A stretch of DNA of 39,452 nucleotides from Frankiales bacterium (GTDB lineage Bacteria; Actinomycetota; Actinomycetes; Mycobacteriales; SCTD01). The position numbers were made by a program, and so were the translations under genes. Shown here piece after piece: positions 18,285-26,935 of the stretch (position 1 is the first letter of the stretch; the number at the start of each line of letters is the position of its first letter). The notes under the pieces are model-generated. The model was not told where the DNA came from and did not search any database. It saw only the letters and a program-made list of their open reading frames with translations. The stretch covers positions 1 through 39,452 of the forward strand of contig JAOPVV010000331.1 in the NCBI GenBank assembly GCA_025966005.1. The letters run 5' to 3'.

Positions 18285-19384
18285 CCCGCTTCGCGTTCCT
18301 CGGCCTCCGGCTCGTGCGGCCGGACGACCTGCAGCATGGCCCGGCGCTGCCGGCTGTTGTCGTAGACCGGCACGGCGGCCAGCAGGCCCAGCAGGAAGGT
18401 GCCGACCGTCAGCACGAAGGCGACCAGCAGCAGTCCGGACGTGACGTCCAGCCGGGCCAGCAGGACCGCGAGCCAGCCCAGCGCGACGGTCGCGGCGTAC
18501 AGCAGGCACACCGCGACGGGCACCGGGATGCCGACCCAGACCAGCCGGTGGCTGGCGTGGTCGCGCCCGCCCTGCATCGGGCTGCGTCCGTGCGTCAGGC
18601 GCTGCCAGGTGACCAGCGTGGTGTCGAAGACCGGGACGCCCAGCACCAGCAGCGGGACGAACAGCGCGACGACGCTGGGGGTACCGCTCAGCGTGAGCTT
18701 GAGGCCGAGGACGGCCAGCAGGAAGCCCAGGAACAGCGATCCGGCGTCGCCCATGTAGATCTTGGCCGAGTGGAAGTTGTGGCGTAGGAACCCGGTCGCG
18801 CAGCCGGCGACCCCGGCGGCCAGGGCCGCGACGAGGAACTGCCCGTTGAGACCCGCGATGAGGCAGAACGCTCCGCCGGCCAGTGCGGCGACGCCGGCCG
18901 ATAGGCCGTCCATGTTGTCCAGCAGGTTGAACGCGTTGGTGATCCCGACGACCCACAGGATGGTGACGAGCACGTCGACGACGGGCCCTGCTTGCACGTC
19001 GGCGCCGCTGCCGGACGCGAACACGGCCACCCCGGCGCCGATCTCGACGACCAGCCGGAGGACCGGCGACAGCCCGCCCCGCAGGTCGTCGACGAGCCCC
19101 ATCACGGCCAGCACCAGCCCGATGCCGAGCAGGGTCCCGAGCTCGATGAGCACGCTGCTGGCTCGGTCGACCGCAGCGGCGGCGAGGCACATGGCGCTGA
19201 AACCGGCCACGATGGCCACGCCGCCCAGGTAGGGGACCGGGTTGGTCTGCGCCTTGCGGTGGTCCGGGACGTCCAGGACCTGCTTGGCCAGCGCCACCTT
19301 GAGCAGCAGCGGCGTCAGCACCCACGCGACGGCCAGGGAGCCGGCGAAGGCCGCGACGTAGGCCGGCCACTTGAGCTCCTCCAC
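18281..19384 (-). CDS. Polyprenyl-phosphate glycosyl-1-phosphate transferase (WecA/MraY-like)
   Basis: DVPDHRKAQTNPVPYLGGVAIV, GLVDDLRGGLSP, GITNAFNLLDNMDGLSAG, MGDAGSLFLGFLLA, GRDHASHRLV; multi-pass. Confidence 0.9.
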   Translation of the reverse strand: MEELKWPAYVAAFAGSLAVAWVLTPLLLKVALAKQVLDVPDHRKAQTNPVPYLGGVAIVAGFSAMCLAAAAVDRASSVLIELGTLLGIGLVLAVMGLVDDLRGGLSPVLRLVVEIGAGVAVFASGSGADVQAGPVVDVLVTILWVVGITNAFNLLDNMDGLSAGVAALAGGAFCLIAGLNGQFLVAALAAGVAGCATGFLRHNFHSAKIYMGDAGSLFLGFLLAVLGLKLTLSGTPSVVALFVPLLVLGVPVFDTTLVTWQRLTHGRSPMQGGRDHASHRLVWVGIPVPVAVCLLYAATVALGWLAVLLARLDVTSGLLLVAFVLTVGTFLLGLLAAVPVYDNSRQRRAMLQVVRPHEPEAEEREAG

Positions 19385-19419
19385 GCCGCGAGCCTAGTGG
19401 GCGGTTCGTCCCGTGCGGC

Positions 19420-19806
19420 TCAGCCGGCGCTCGTACCCTGCCGGCCGTAGCGGTCCTCGAGCCGTACGACGTCGGTGACCTCGGTGGTGCTCGCCTCGAG
19501 CATCACGGTGTCGACCAGGGCGGTCACGCGGTGCCGGGTGCCGGGGGTGAGGTGGATGCTCTCCCCGGGCTCGAGGTCGAACTCCTCGAGCTGCGACTCG
19601 TGCGGGCCGACCTCGACGCGCAGCCGCCCGGACTGCACGCAGATCGTCTCCTCCTTGCGCTCGTGGTACTGCAGCGACAGCGAGTGGCCCGCGGTGACGT
19701 GGATGGCCTTGCCGCAGAACTTGCCGTCGACCAGCGCGAACCACTCCTCGTGGCCCCACGGCTTGTCGACGCGCTTCACCGGGGACACCCAGTCCGACTT
19801 GCTCAT
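19420..19806 (-). CDS. Cupin protein (type II phosphomannose isomerase-like)
   Basis: VKRVDKPWGHEEWFALVDGKFCGKAIHVTAGHSLSLQYHERKEETICVQSGRLRVEVG...GESIHLTPGTRHRVTAL. Confidence 0.85.
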   Translation of the reverse strand: MSKSDWVSPVKRVDKPWGHEEWFALVDGKFCGKAIHVTAGHSLSLQYHERKEETICVQSGRLRVEVGPHESQLEEFDLEPGESIHLTPGTRHRVTALVDTVMLEASTTEVTDVVRLEDRYGRQGTSAG

Positions 19807-20762
19807 CGTCGCTGGTCCTCCACGACCATCTGCAGGATCTCGTCGAGGCCGACCTTCGGCTCGAAGCCCACGAGCTCGCGCGCGCGGGTGGTGTCGGGGA
19901 CGCGGCGCTGCATGTCCTCGAACCCCTCCTCGTAGGCCTCGTCGTAGGGGACGAAGCGCACCTTGCTGCTCGAGCCGACGAGGTCGACGATCCGGGTCGC
20001 GAGCTGCTCCATCGAGACCTCCTCGACCCCGCCGAGGTTGTACGCGCGGCCGCTGGCCTCGGGGTGGTCCATCAGCGCCAGCAGGCCCTGCACGACGTCG
20101 CCGACGAAGCAGAAGCAGCGGGTCTGCTGCCCGTCGCCGTAGACCGTGATCGCGTCGCCCTTGATCGCCTGGCCGACGAAGCGGGGGATGACCATGCCGT
20201 AGTGGCCGGTCTGCCGGGGCCCGACCGTGTTGAACAGCCGCACGATGACGGTGGGCAGGCCCTTCTGGCGCCAGTACGTGTAGGCGAGGATCTCCTCGAT
20301 CGCCTTGGCCTCGCTGTAGGACCAGCGGCTCTTGAGCGGCGAGCCGAGGATCCGGTCGTCCTCTTCGCCGAGCTTGTCGCTGGTGTTCTTGCCGTAGATC
20401 TCGCTGGTGCTGGTCACCAGCACCTTCGTGCCGTGCTTGTGGGCCTTCTCGAAGACGATCTCGCTGCCGCGGATGTTGGTCGCGAGGCTCTCGAGCGGCT
20501 TGTCGACGATGAGCTGCACCCCGACGGCGGCGGCGAGGTGGAAGCAGACGTCCACCCGGCTCATCACGTCGTCCATGAGGTCGGCGTTCAGGATGCTGCC
20601 GAGCACGAACTCGACGTCGTCGCGCTGGCGCAGGTGCTCGATGTTCTCGAGCCGACCGGTGCTGAGGTTGTCCAGCAGGATGATCGAGTCGCCGCGGGCG
20701 AGCAGGGCGTCGGCGAGGTGCGAGCCGATGAACCCGGCCCCGCCCGTGATCAGTGCGCGCAT
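19803..20762 (-). CDS. NAD-dependent epimerase/dehydratase (extended SDR)
   Basis: MRALITGGAGFIGSHLADALLARGDSIILLDNLSTG; TSTSEIYGK; YSEAK; ATGA overlap with the cupin gene. Confidence 0.88.
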   Translation of the reverse strand: MRALITGGAGFIGSHLADALLARGDSIILLDNLSTGRLENIEHLRQRDDVEFVLGSILNADLMDDVMSRVDVCFHLAAAVGVQLIVDKPLESLATNIRGSEIVFEKAHKHGTKVLVTSTSEIYGKNTSDKLGEEDDRILGSPLKSRWSYSEAKAIEEILAYTYWRQKGLPTVIVRLFNTVGPRQTGHYGMVIPRFVGQAIKGDAITVYGDGQQTRCFCFVGDVVQGLLALMDHPEASGRAYNLGGVEEVSMEQLATRIVDLVGSSSKVRFVPYDEAYEEGFEDMQRRVPDTTRARELVGFEPKVGLDEILQMVVEDQRR

Positions 20763-20771
20763 CGGGTCAAC

Positions 20772-21851
20772 CTACCGGCGCGACGCCACCTCGGCGTACA
20801 GCGCGCGGTGCGCGTCGACCATCCCCTGGACGCCGAACCGCTGCTCCGCGGTCGCGCGCGCCTGCGGTCCGAGGTCCTGCGCCAGCACGCGTCGAAGCGC
20901 GGCGGCGAGCTCGGCCGGGTCGGTGCCGACCACCTCACCGGTGACGACCTCACGGGCGCTCCCGACGTCGGTGCTGACCGCCGGGGTCCCGCACATCGCC
21001 GCCTCGACCAGGCTCACCGGCATCCCCTCGTTGTCGCTGGTCAGCAGGGCGACATCGGCGGCGGCGTGGACGGTCTCGACGTCCCCGCGCCAGCCGAGGA
21101 AGCGGACGTTCGCCGGGGCGTCGGCCCTGCTCTGCTGGAGGAGCGGGCCCTCGCCGGCGACGAGGAACGTGACCTCCGGCAGGAGCCGGGCCACCGCGAG
21201 CAGCCGGTCCGGGCGCTTGATCGGGATGAGACGCCCGACGGTGGCCACGACAGGTCCGTCGAGGCCGAGGGCTGCCTTGGCGTCAGCTCGGCTCGGACTC
21301 GTGCCCACCGAGATGCCGGGCGGGATGACGATGTACTGCGCGGCCCGGCCGATGCCTGCCCCCAGCAGGTCGTCGCGCACCCGGTCGCCGACCGCGACGA
21401 TGCGGTCGGTGGTCCGGGCGAGCACGCGCTCGGTCGTGACGACGGCCCGCGTGACGGTGGGGGAGAAGTAGCCGTGCAGCAGGTGACCGTGGAAGGTGTG
21501 GACGACGCCCGGCACGCGGGCGGCCCGCGCGGCCAGGCGTCCGAGCGTCCCCGCCTTGGCGGTGTGGGTGTGGACGACGTCCGGACGGCGCCGGCGCAGC
21601 TCGCGGGTGAGGAACGCCAGGGCCCGCAGGTCGTCGCCGGGACGTGGGCTCCGGCCGAGCCCCGGCACCCGGGTGAACGGCGTCTGCGGGCTGCGCAGAG
21701 CCAGGTGGTCGGCTTCGCCGTGCTGCACCTCGCCGGTGAGCAGTGCCTGGTCGGGCAGGTGCTCGAGCAGCTCGACCACGATCGCCGCGGGTCCACCGAC
21801 GTTCATGCGCGCGATCACGTGCACGACGGACGGCTGGCCTCGTGGGCTCAC
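20772..21851 (-). CDS. Glycosyltransferase family 4 (GT-B)
   Basis: HVIARMNVGGPAAIVVELLEHL, DVVHTHTAKAGTLGRLAA, VATVGRLIPIKRPDRLL, LLTSDNEGMPVSLVEAAMCGTPAVSTDVGSAREVV. Confidence 0.88.
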   Translation of the reverse strand: MSPRGQPSVVHVIARMNVGGPAAIVVELLEHLPDQALLTGEVQHGEADHLALRSPQTPFTRVPGLGRSPRPGDDLRALAFLTRELRRRRPDVVHTHTAKAGTLGRLAARAARVPGVVHTFHGHLLHGYFSPTVTRAVVTTERVLARTTDRIVAVGDRVRDDLLGAGIGRAAQYIVIPPGISVGTSPSRADAKAALGLDGPVVATVGRLIPIKRPDRLLAVARLLPEVTFLVAGEGPLLQQSRADAPANVRFLGWRGDVETVHAAADVALLTSDNEGMPVSLVEAAMCGTPAVSTDVGSAREVVTGEVVGTDPAELAAALRRVLAQDLGPQARATAEQRFGVQGMVDAHRALYAEVASRR

Positions 21852-23683
21852 GGAGCCAGGTCGACCAGGACGTCGGGTCCGGTGACGACAGCCCGGGCGC
21901 TCGCCGGCAGGCCGCGCAAGATCGCGCTGAGCTGCTCAGGGCTCATGGCGTCCAGCGACGAAGCCGGGGCTCCGTGGACGACCACGTAGCGGACCTGCAG
22001 CTCCCGAAGGCGCGACAGTGCTGCCTCGGACGGGAAGGTGTTGATGATCTGCACGTCTGCGACGTACCCGGGCCTGACGTACCCCGAGTAGCCGTTCACG
22101 CGCGGGTGCCAGTCCAGACTGGCGTACAGCTGCCGAGGCGACTCGACGTACGGGTAGTCAGGGCCGTTCGTCGAGGGGTCGACCATCGGCAGCTCGACCG
22201 CGGGGCCCGCCGGCCGCTCGGAGAGGGCTTCGTAGACCCCCAGGGTCGCTGGGTCTGCCGGGAGGGTCGCCCACGTGTTCGTCCTGGCGAGCTCGGCCAG
22301 GACCACGACCGACGCTGCGGCGACGGCGCTCCACTGCCAACGCGGGCGAAGGCGCTCGGTCAGGAGCTGGACACCGAGGCAGACGAGGAGCGCGCCCGCC
22401 ACGAGGCCTCCCACGGCCAGCCGCGCAGGCACGCGGACGCCGCTGAAGCCCGGCGCGAGCTCGTAGAGGACCCGGAAGGGCGCGATGTGCCCCATGAAGG
22501 TGGGCCCGAGGCTGCACAGCACGCAGACCAGACCGGCGGCGAGGACGAGGTGCATGCCCAGGCGCCGGTCACGTGGCTGCTCGAGGACGCCGCCCCGACT
22601 GGTCACTGCGCCGGGTGTGCGACGACGCAGGGCCGCGACGCCGACGACCGCGAAGCCGGCGGTCAGGAGGCCGGGGAAGAATCGGTACTCGTGCCCGCGG
22701 GCGGCGGCCCTGGTCGCCTGCTCGCCGTACAGCAGCGAGCCGGAGGCGGGCGTCAGGAGGTCAGCGACCTCGAGGCTGCTCCGGGGCTCCAGGCCCCGAG
22801 CGAACGCCGGGTCCGACTGCGTCGCGAGGTACGGCAGGACGAGCGGGAGGGTGCAGACCCCCGCGACGACACCGGCGACGACGATGGCCCGTAGCTGCCT
22901 GCTCCCCGTCGAGCCACGCCGGACGGCCACCCAGCCCACCGCCACCGTCGTGGCCATGGCGGCCCAGACCACGGCGTAGTAGGCAGCGGCCAGGACGATG
23001 AGGCAGGTCAGGACGCCGACGGCCACGGCATGGCGGAGGCGCCCGTGCACCAGCACCTTCAGCAGCAGCAGGAGTCCCAAGGGCAGCCCTGCGGCGGCGA
23101 GCAGCTGCACGTTGCCGAGGTGTGACATGAAGTAGGTCGTGAAGCCGAACCCGAGCGCTGAGACCACGGCCCCGCCGGTCGACCCCGTCAACCACCTGAC
23201 CAGGGAGTAACTGGCCAGGAGGTTCGACATGAAAAGCCCTACGACGGTCGCGTTGAGCGCCAGCGCCCAGTTCTCCGTGAGGGCGTACACCGGTGTGAAG
23301 ACGACGGCCAACGGCAGGAGCGAGTCCGAGTACGTGAGCGTGTCCGCAGCGGGCCAGAAGTTCGGGGCGTCGTAGTACGAGGTCGGGTCACTCGTGAACG
23401 CCTGACCGACCCAGGACAGCAGCCAGGCGATGAGGGTGGGATCTCCGAGGTTGTCCGGCACGGCAGTCCGCAGCTGCTCCACGGTCGGCCGCAGCATCAC
23501 GGCGGTCGCGAGCGCCAAGACTGCCGTCACGGCGATGCGCCGACGCCACGTCGCGAGCCCCCCCGGCGACGTGTGGTGGGCTCGGAGCTGCCGGAGCGCG
23601 CTCACCGTCGATGACGGGTGCTCGGGCCGGGCGGCCGCCTCGTCCGGTGTGGGGAGGGTCGTTGTACCGGGACGAGGTGCCAC
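21848..23683 (-). CDS. Polytopic membrane protein (GT-C-like)
   Basis: Multi-TM segment of the 1322-aa ORF from GTG 23683 (VAPRPGTTTLPTPDEAAARPEH...): NLGDPTLIAWLLSWVGQAFTSDPTSYYDAPNFWPAADTLTYSDSLLPLAVVFTPVYAL. Confidence 0.75.
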   Translation of the reverse strand: MAPRPGTTTLPTPDEAAARPEHPSSTVSALRQLRAHHTSPGGLATWRRRIAVTAVLALATAVMLRPTVEQLRTAVPDNLGDPTLIAWLLSWVGQAFTSDPTSYYDAPNFWPAADTLTYSDSLLPLAVVFTPVYALTENWALALNATVVGLFMSNLLASYSLVRWLTGSTGGAVVSALGFGFTTYFMSHLGNVQLLAAAGLPLGLLLLLKVLVHGRLRHAVAVGVLTCLIVLAAAYYAVVWAAMATTVAVGWVAVRRGSTGSRQLRAIVVAGVVAGVCTLPLVLPYLATQSDPAFARGLEPRSSLEVADLLTPASGSLLYGEQATRAAARGHEYRFFPGLLTAGFAVVGVAALRRRTPGAVTSRGGVLEQPRDRRLGMHLVLAAGLVCVLCSLGPTFMGHIAPFRVLYELAPGFSGVRVPARLAVGGLVAGALLVCLGVQLLTERLRPRWQWSAVAAASVVVLAELARTNTWATLPADPATLGVYEALSERPAGPAVELPMVDPSTNGPDYPYVESPRQLYASLDWHPRVNGYSGYVRPGYVADVQIINTFPSEAALSRLRELQVRYVVVHGAPASSLDAMSPEQLSAILRGLPASARAVVTGPDVLVDLAP

Positions 23684-23749
23684 ATCGCGAGCGTACGGGG
23701 GCCGGGCTCCGCAGCGCCGCGCGCTCCCGAGGGCCCGTACGCTGCCGCC

Positions 23750-24436
23750 GTGAAGCTGTCGATCCTCATGCCCGTGTTCAACGAGGGCGCCACGCTCGCT
23801 GCGGCCCTCAAGCAGGTTCTCGCGGTGGAGTACCCCTGTGACGTCGAGCTCGTCGTCGTGGACGACGGCAGTGGCGACGACTCGTGGCAGGTGCTGACGT
23901 CCTTCGACGACGAGCGGCTCGTGTGCCGCCAGCACCCGCTGAACCGCGGAAAGGGCGCGGCCATCCGCACCGCGAGCGTGGCCGCGACCGGCGACTACAT
24001 GATCATTTGCGACGCCGACCTCGAGTACTCGCCCGAGGAGATCCCGTCCCTGCTGGCGCCGGTGATCAAGGGCGACTCCGACGTCGTCTACGGCACGCGC
24101 ACCTTCGGCAGCCACAACGCCTACAGCTTCTGGTACGTCCTGGGGAACAAGGGCGTCACGCTCGCGGCCAACGTCCTCTACAACGCCTACATCTCCGATC
24201 TGGAGACCTGCTTCAAGCTCATGCCGCTCGCGCTCTACCGGGAGCTCGACGTGGTCTCCGCCGGCTTCGGCATGGAGGCCGAGGTCACGGCGAAGCTCCT
24301 CCGCCGCGGTCACCGCCCCTACGAGGTGCCCATCAGCTACAAGGCGCGCTCCCGCGAGGAGGGGAAGAAGCTGACGTGGAAGGACGGTGTCGAGGCCATC
24401 TGGATCCTCGCTCGTCTCAGGGCCGGCAAGGCCTGA
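23750..24436 (+). CDS. Glycosyltransferase family 2
   Basis: VKLSILMPVFNEGATLAAALKQVLAVEYPCDVELVVVDDGSGDDSW...GKGAAIRTASVAATGDYMIICDADLEYSPEEIPSLL...SYKARSREEGKKLTWKDGVEAIWILARLR; GTG start at 23750. Confidence 0.9.
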   Translation: MKLSILMPVFNEGATLAAALKQVLAVEYPCDVELVVVDDGSGDDSWQVLTSFDDERLVCRQHPLNRGKGAAIRTASVAATGDYMIICDADLEYSPEEIPSLLAPVIKGDSDVVYGTRTFGSHNAYSFWYVLGNKGVTLAANVLYNAYISDLETCFKLMPLALYRELDVVSAGFGMEAEVTAKLLRRGHRPYEVPISYKARSREEGKKLTWKDGVEAIWILARLRAGKA

Positions 24437-25925
24437 CCTCGAGCGGGCTGCGCCGGAAGGAAGGGGACGCGCCAGCGCCACGACCGCCAGCGCCGCCGCG
24501 AGGGCCGTGCCCGTGATGCGTCCGGGGAGCGCCGTGCCACCACCACGGGTCGCCGCTGCGACAAGGACCTGGCCGTCTGCTCGGGCCATCACCGCACGCA
24601 CGTACCCGTAGTAGCGGTCGACGTCCTCCTGGATCGGCAGCGCTGTCAGCGCGGGACAGCCGTCGACCGGCTCGATCAGCTCCTGCACGGCTGACTCGGC
24701 GGACCAGGGGGAGCCGGCGCTGACCCATGCGACGCCCGCCACGGCCAGAACCACGAGCCCTCGCACGGGCGGGGGCAGTAGCCGGAGGTCCTGGCGGCCT
24801 CGGAGTGACGGCAGGGCCAGCAGGACGGCGAGGGCTGCTGCCGGCAGGACCGGTATCGCCAGGCGGGGTCCGAACGCAAGCCACCCGAACGGCGGGTACC
24901 AGGCTGCGAGCGCCGTGGTCGAGCCGATCGCAGCAGCGGCGACGAGCACGGCCCACAGCCCACCCGCCCGTTCCCGGGTCGTCTCCCGCAACCGCCCGCC
25001 GCCGACGGCGAGTCCGACCAGCAGCACGGCAGTCACCACGGGCCAGGAGAGGGCGACGCCGGCGGACGGGCTGAACCACTGGAAGAAGGCGAACGGCAGC
25101 AGGCTCTCCCGTTCGGTACCGAACTCGGGGACCAGGTAGCCCGCGTTCCGCACGGTGCCGAACCGCAGGACGTTGAAGGCCCCGGACAGCAGCAGCGCCG
25201 TCGCGGCCCCGGCGCCGACACGGACGACCACGGTCCGCTCCGGGAACGTGCGCCCGCGGCTCGCCGCGGCCAGACACAGGACGATGACTACCGGGAGCAG
25301 CGTCTCCTTCCCGAGGCAGGCCACGAGCACGACCGGTCCGATCCAGCGCAGCACCCCGAGGCGGGCGACGGTCACGGCGCCGACGAGCGCGGCGGCGGCC
25401 AGCATCTCGCCGAACCCCGCGGTCGACTGGTACGGCGCGGTGCTCACCAGGACCGCGAGGACGGCCACCGCCGCCCGGGCCCGCTGGTCGGGGCGGCGGA
25501 CTGCGTCGAAGGCGAGGACGGGGAGGGCCAGGCACAAGGCGAAGCACGCCAGGGACAGCGAGGCCAGCAGTACCACGACGTGGTCCACGGACAGGCCCGC
25601 CGCCGTGACCAGCGCCGCTGGCAGGTACTGCAGCAACGGGTACGGGCCGATGGCGCTGTACGTGTCGACCGTCGAGCAGGAGGACAGGACTCCCGAGGTC
25701 AGGCAGTCCAGGGCGACGCGGTGCCAGCGGCCAGGTTGTTCCTGTCGCCGGTGTTGATGTTGCCGACACGGAGCCCGAGGCTCAGGACGAGCAGGACGTA
25801 GACCGCCGCCAGGCACGGCGCGCCCAGAGCCGCCGCACGGGCGGCGGCCCCTCTCCCTGTGGCTCCGGCAGCGGGGGCAGCTGTGCAGCCCCTCGCTCGC
25901 TGGTCGTCCGGCCAGGCTTGCTCAT
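24417..25925 (-). pseudogene. Polytopic membrane protein, apparently frame-disrupted
   Basis: ATGA start at 25925 (MSKPGRTTSERGAAQLPPLPEPQGEGPPPVRRLWA), TM1 in a second frame (APCLAAVYVLLVLSLGLRVGNINTGDRNNLAAG), remainder in a third frame (HRVALDCLTSGVLSSCSTVDTYSAIGPYPLLQYLPAALV...). The third frame has no stop near the expected C-terminus, so the end coordinate is tentative. Confidence 0.55.
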
Positions 25926-26935
25926 CGGGACCCTCCGCAGGGGCAGCGGTCAGCGACCGAGGCCAACCAGGCCAGCACCGCCTCGGAGTCGTCGGCGTCC
26001 ACGACCGCTCCGGCAGGCGGCGGTTGCGCAACGCCGGCGCGGCCGCGGAGGCGGGCCGCCGTCAACGCGGCGAACACGGCTGGCTCAGCGGCGACGTCGA
26101 GGAGCGGGTGCTTCTTCAACCCATGGGCCCCGGCCGGCGTCGTCACGACCGGAAGGCCGGCGAGCAGGGGTGACAGCACCTTGCGCTTGACGCCGGCGCC
26201 GTGCGCCACCGGCGCGAGGTGCACGTCGCCGACCTGGTACAGCTCCGACTCGTCGGCGACGTAGCCGGCGTTCCGGAACCGCCAGGGCAGCGCGGGGGCG
26301 TGCGGACCGTGCAGCACTATCGACCAGTCCACCCCCTGGAGGATGTCCTCGAGCAGCGGCAGGCACAGATCGACGAACCACGCGAGGCCGTCGCGGTTCG
26401 GGGCGTAGGACCAGTCACCCGCCATCAGCAGCCGTCCTGCAGGCGCCGTCGAGGGCTGCAGGACCGGCGCGTCGGGTCGGCCGGGCAGGACCAGTCGCCG
26501 CCGGCCGCGGACGGTGCCGCGATCCTCGGCCCGGTCGGCCGCGGAGATCCACGTGACCAGGTCGGGCCGGGGCATGGTGGCGAGCGTCGCGGCGTCGCGG
26601 AGCACACGCGCGGCGTAGAGGGGGTGCCCGGCGCGCAGCCCGGACCGGTCGACGAGCAGCCACGAGTCGACGGCGTCCAGCCAGACCGTGCCGCACCGGC
26701 GGCGCAGCGCCCGCACCGAGCCGGCAACCGCGTAGCTGACCACGACGCCGAGACAGGGCCGTACAGCCACCGTCCCGAGGCCGCGTGCGGTCGTCGTCTG
26801 CGCGGTGAATCCGGCCTCGTCCAGCACGGCGACGACGTCCCGCACGCGCAGGCTGGCTCCGGTCGTCCGGCCCGAATCGGCGGTCGGCGTGACGACAACG
26901 AGCGCGTCGTGCCGACCTGCTGACGGGTCAGCCAC
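25922..26935 (-). CDS. Glycosyltransferase, GT4/GT1-like
   Basis: AGRLLMAGDWSYAPNRDGLAWFVDLCLPLLEDIL...WRFRNAGYVADESELYQVGDVHLAPVAHGAGVKRKVLSPLLAGLPVVTTPAGAHGL; GTG start. Confidence 0.82.
   Translation of the reverse strand: MADPSAGRHDALVVVTPTADSGRTTGASLRVRDVVAVLDEAGFTAQTTTARGLGTVAVRPCLGVVVSYAVAGSVRALRRRCGTVWLDAVDSWLLVDRSGLRAGHPLYAARVLRDAATLATMPRPDLVTWISAADRAEDRGTVRGRRRLVLPGRPDAPVLQPSTAPAGRLLMAGDWSYAPNRDGLAWFVDLCLPLLEDILQGVDWSIVLHGPHAPALPWRFRNAGYVADESELYQVGDVHLAPVAHGAGVKRKVLSPLLAGLPVVTTPAGAHGLKKHPLLDVAAEPAVFAALTAARLRGRAGVAQPPPAGAVVDADDSEAVLAWLASVADRCPCGGSR

Noticed and set aside
24417-25769. 450-aa minus-strand ORF taken as an independent gene
   Set aside because: It is the alternate frame of the membrane-protein gene. 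Only its last codons may matter, as a possible stop after a frame change.
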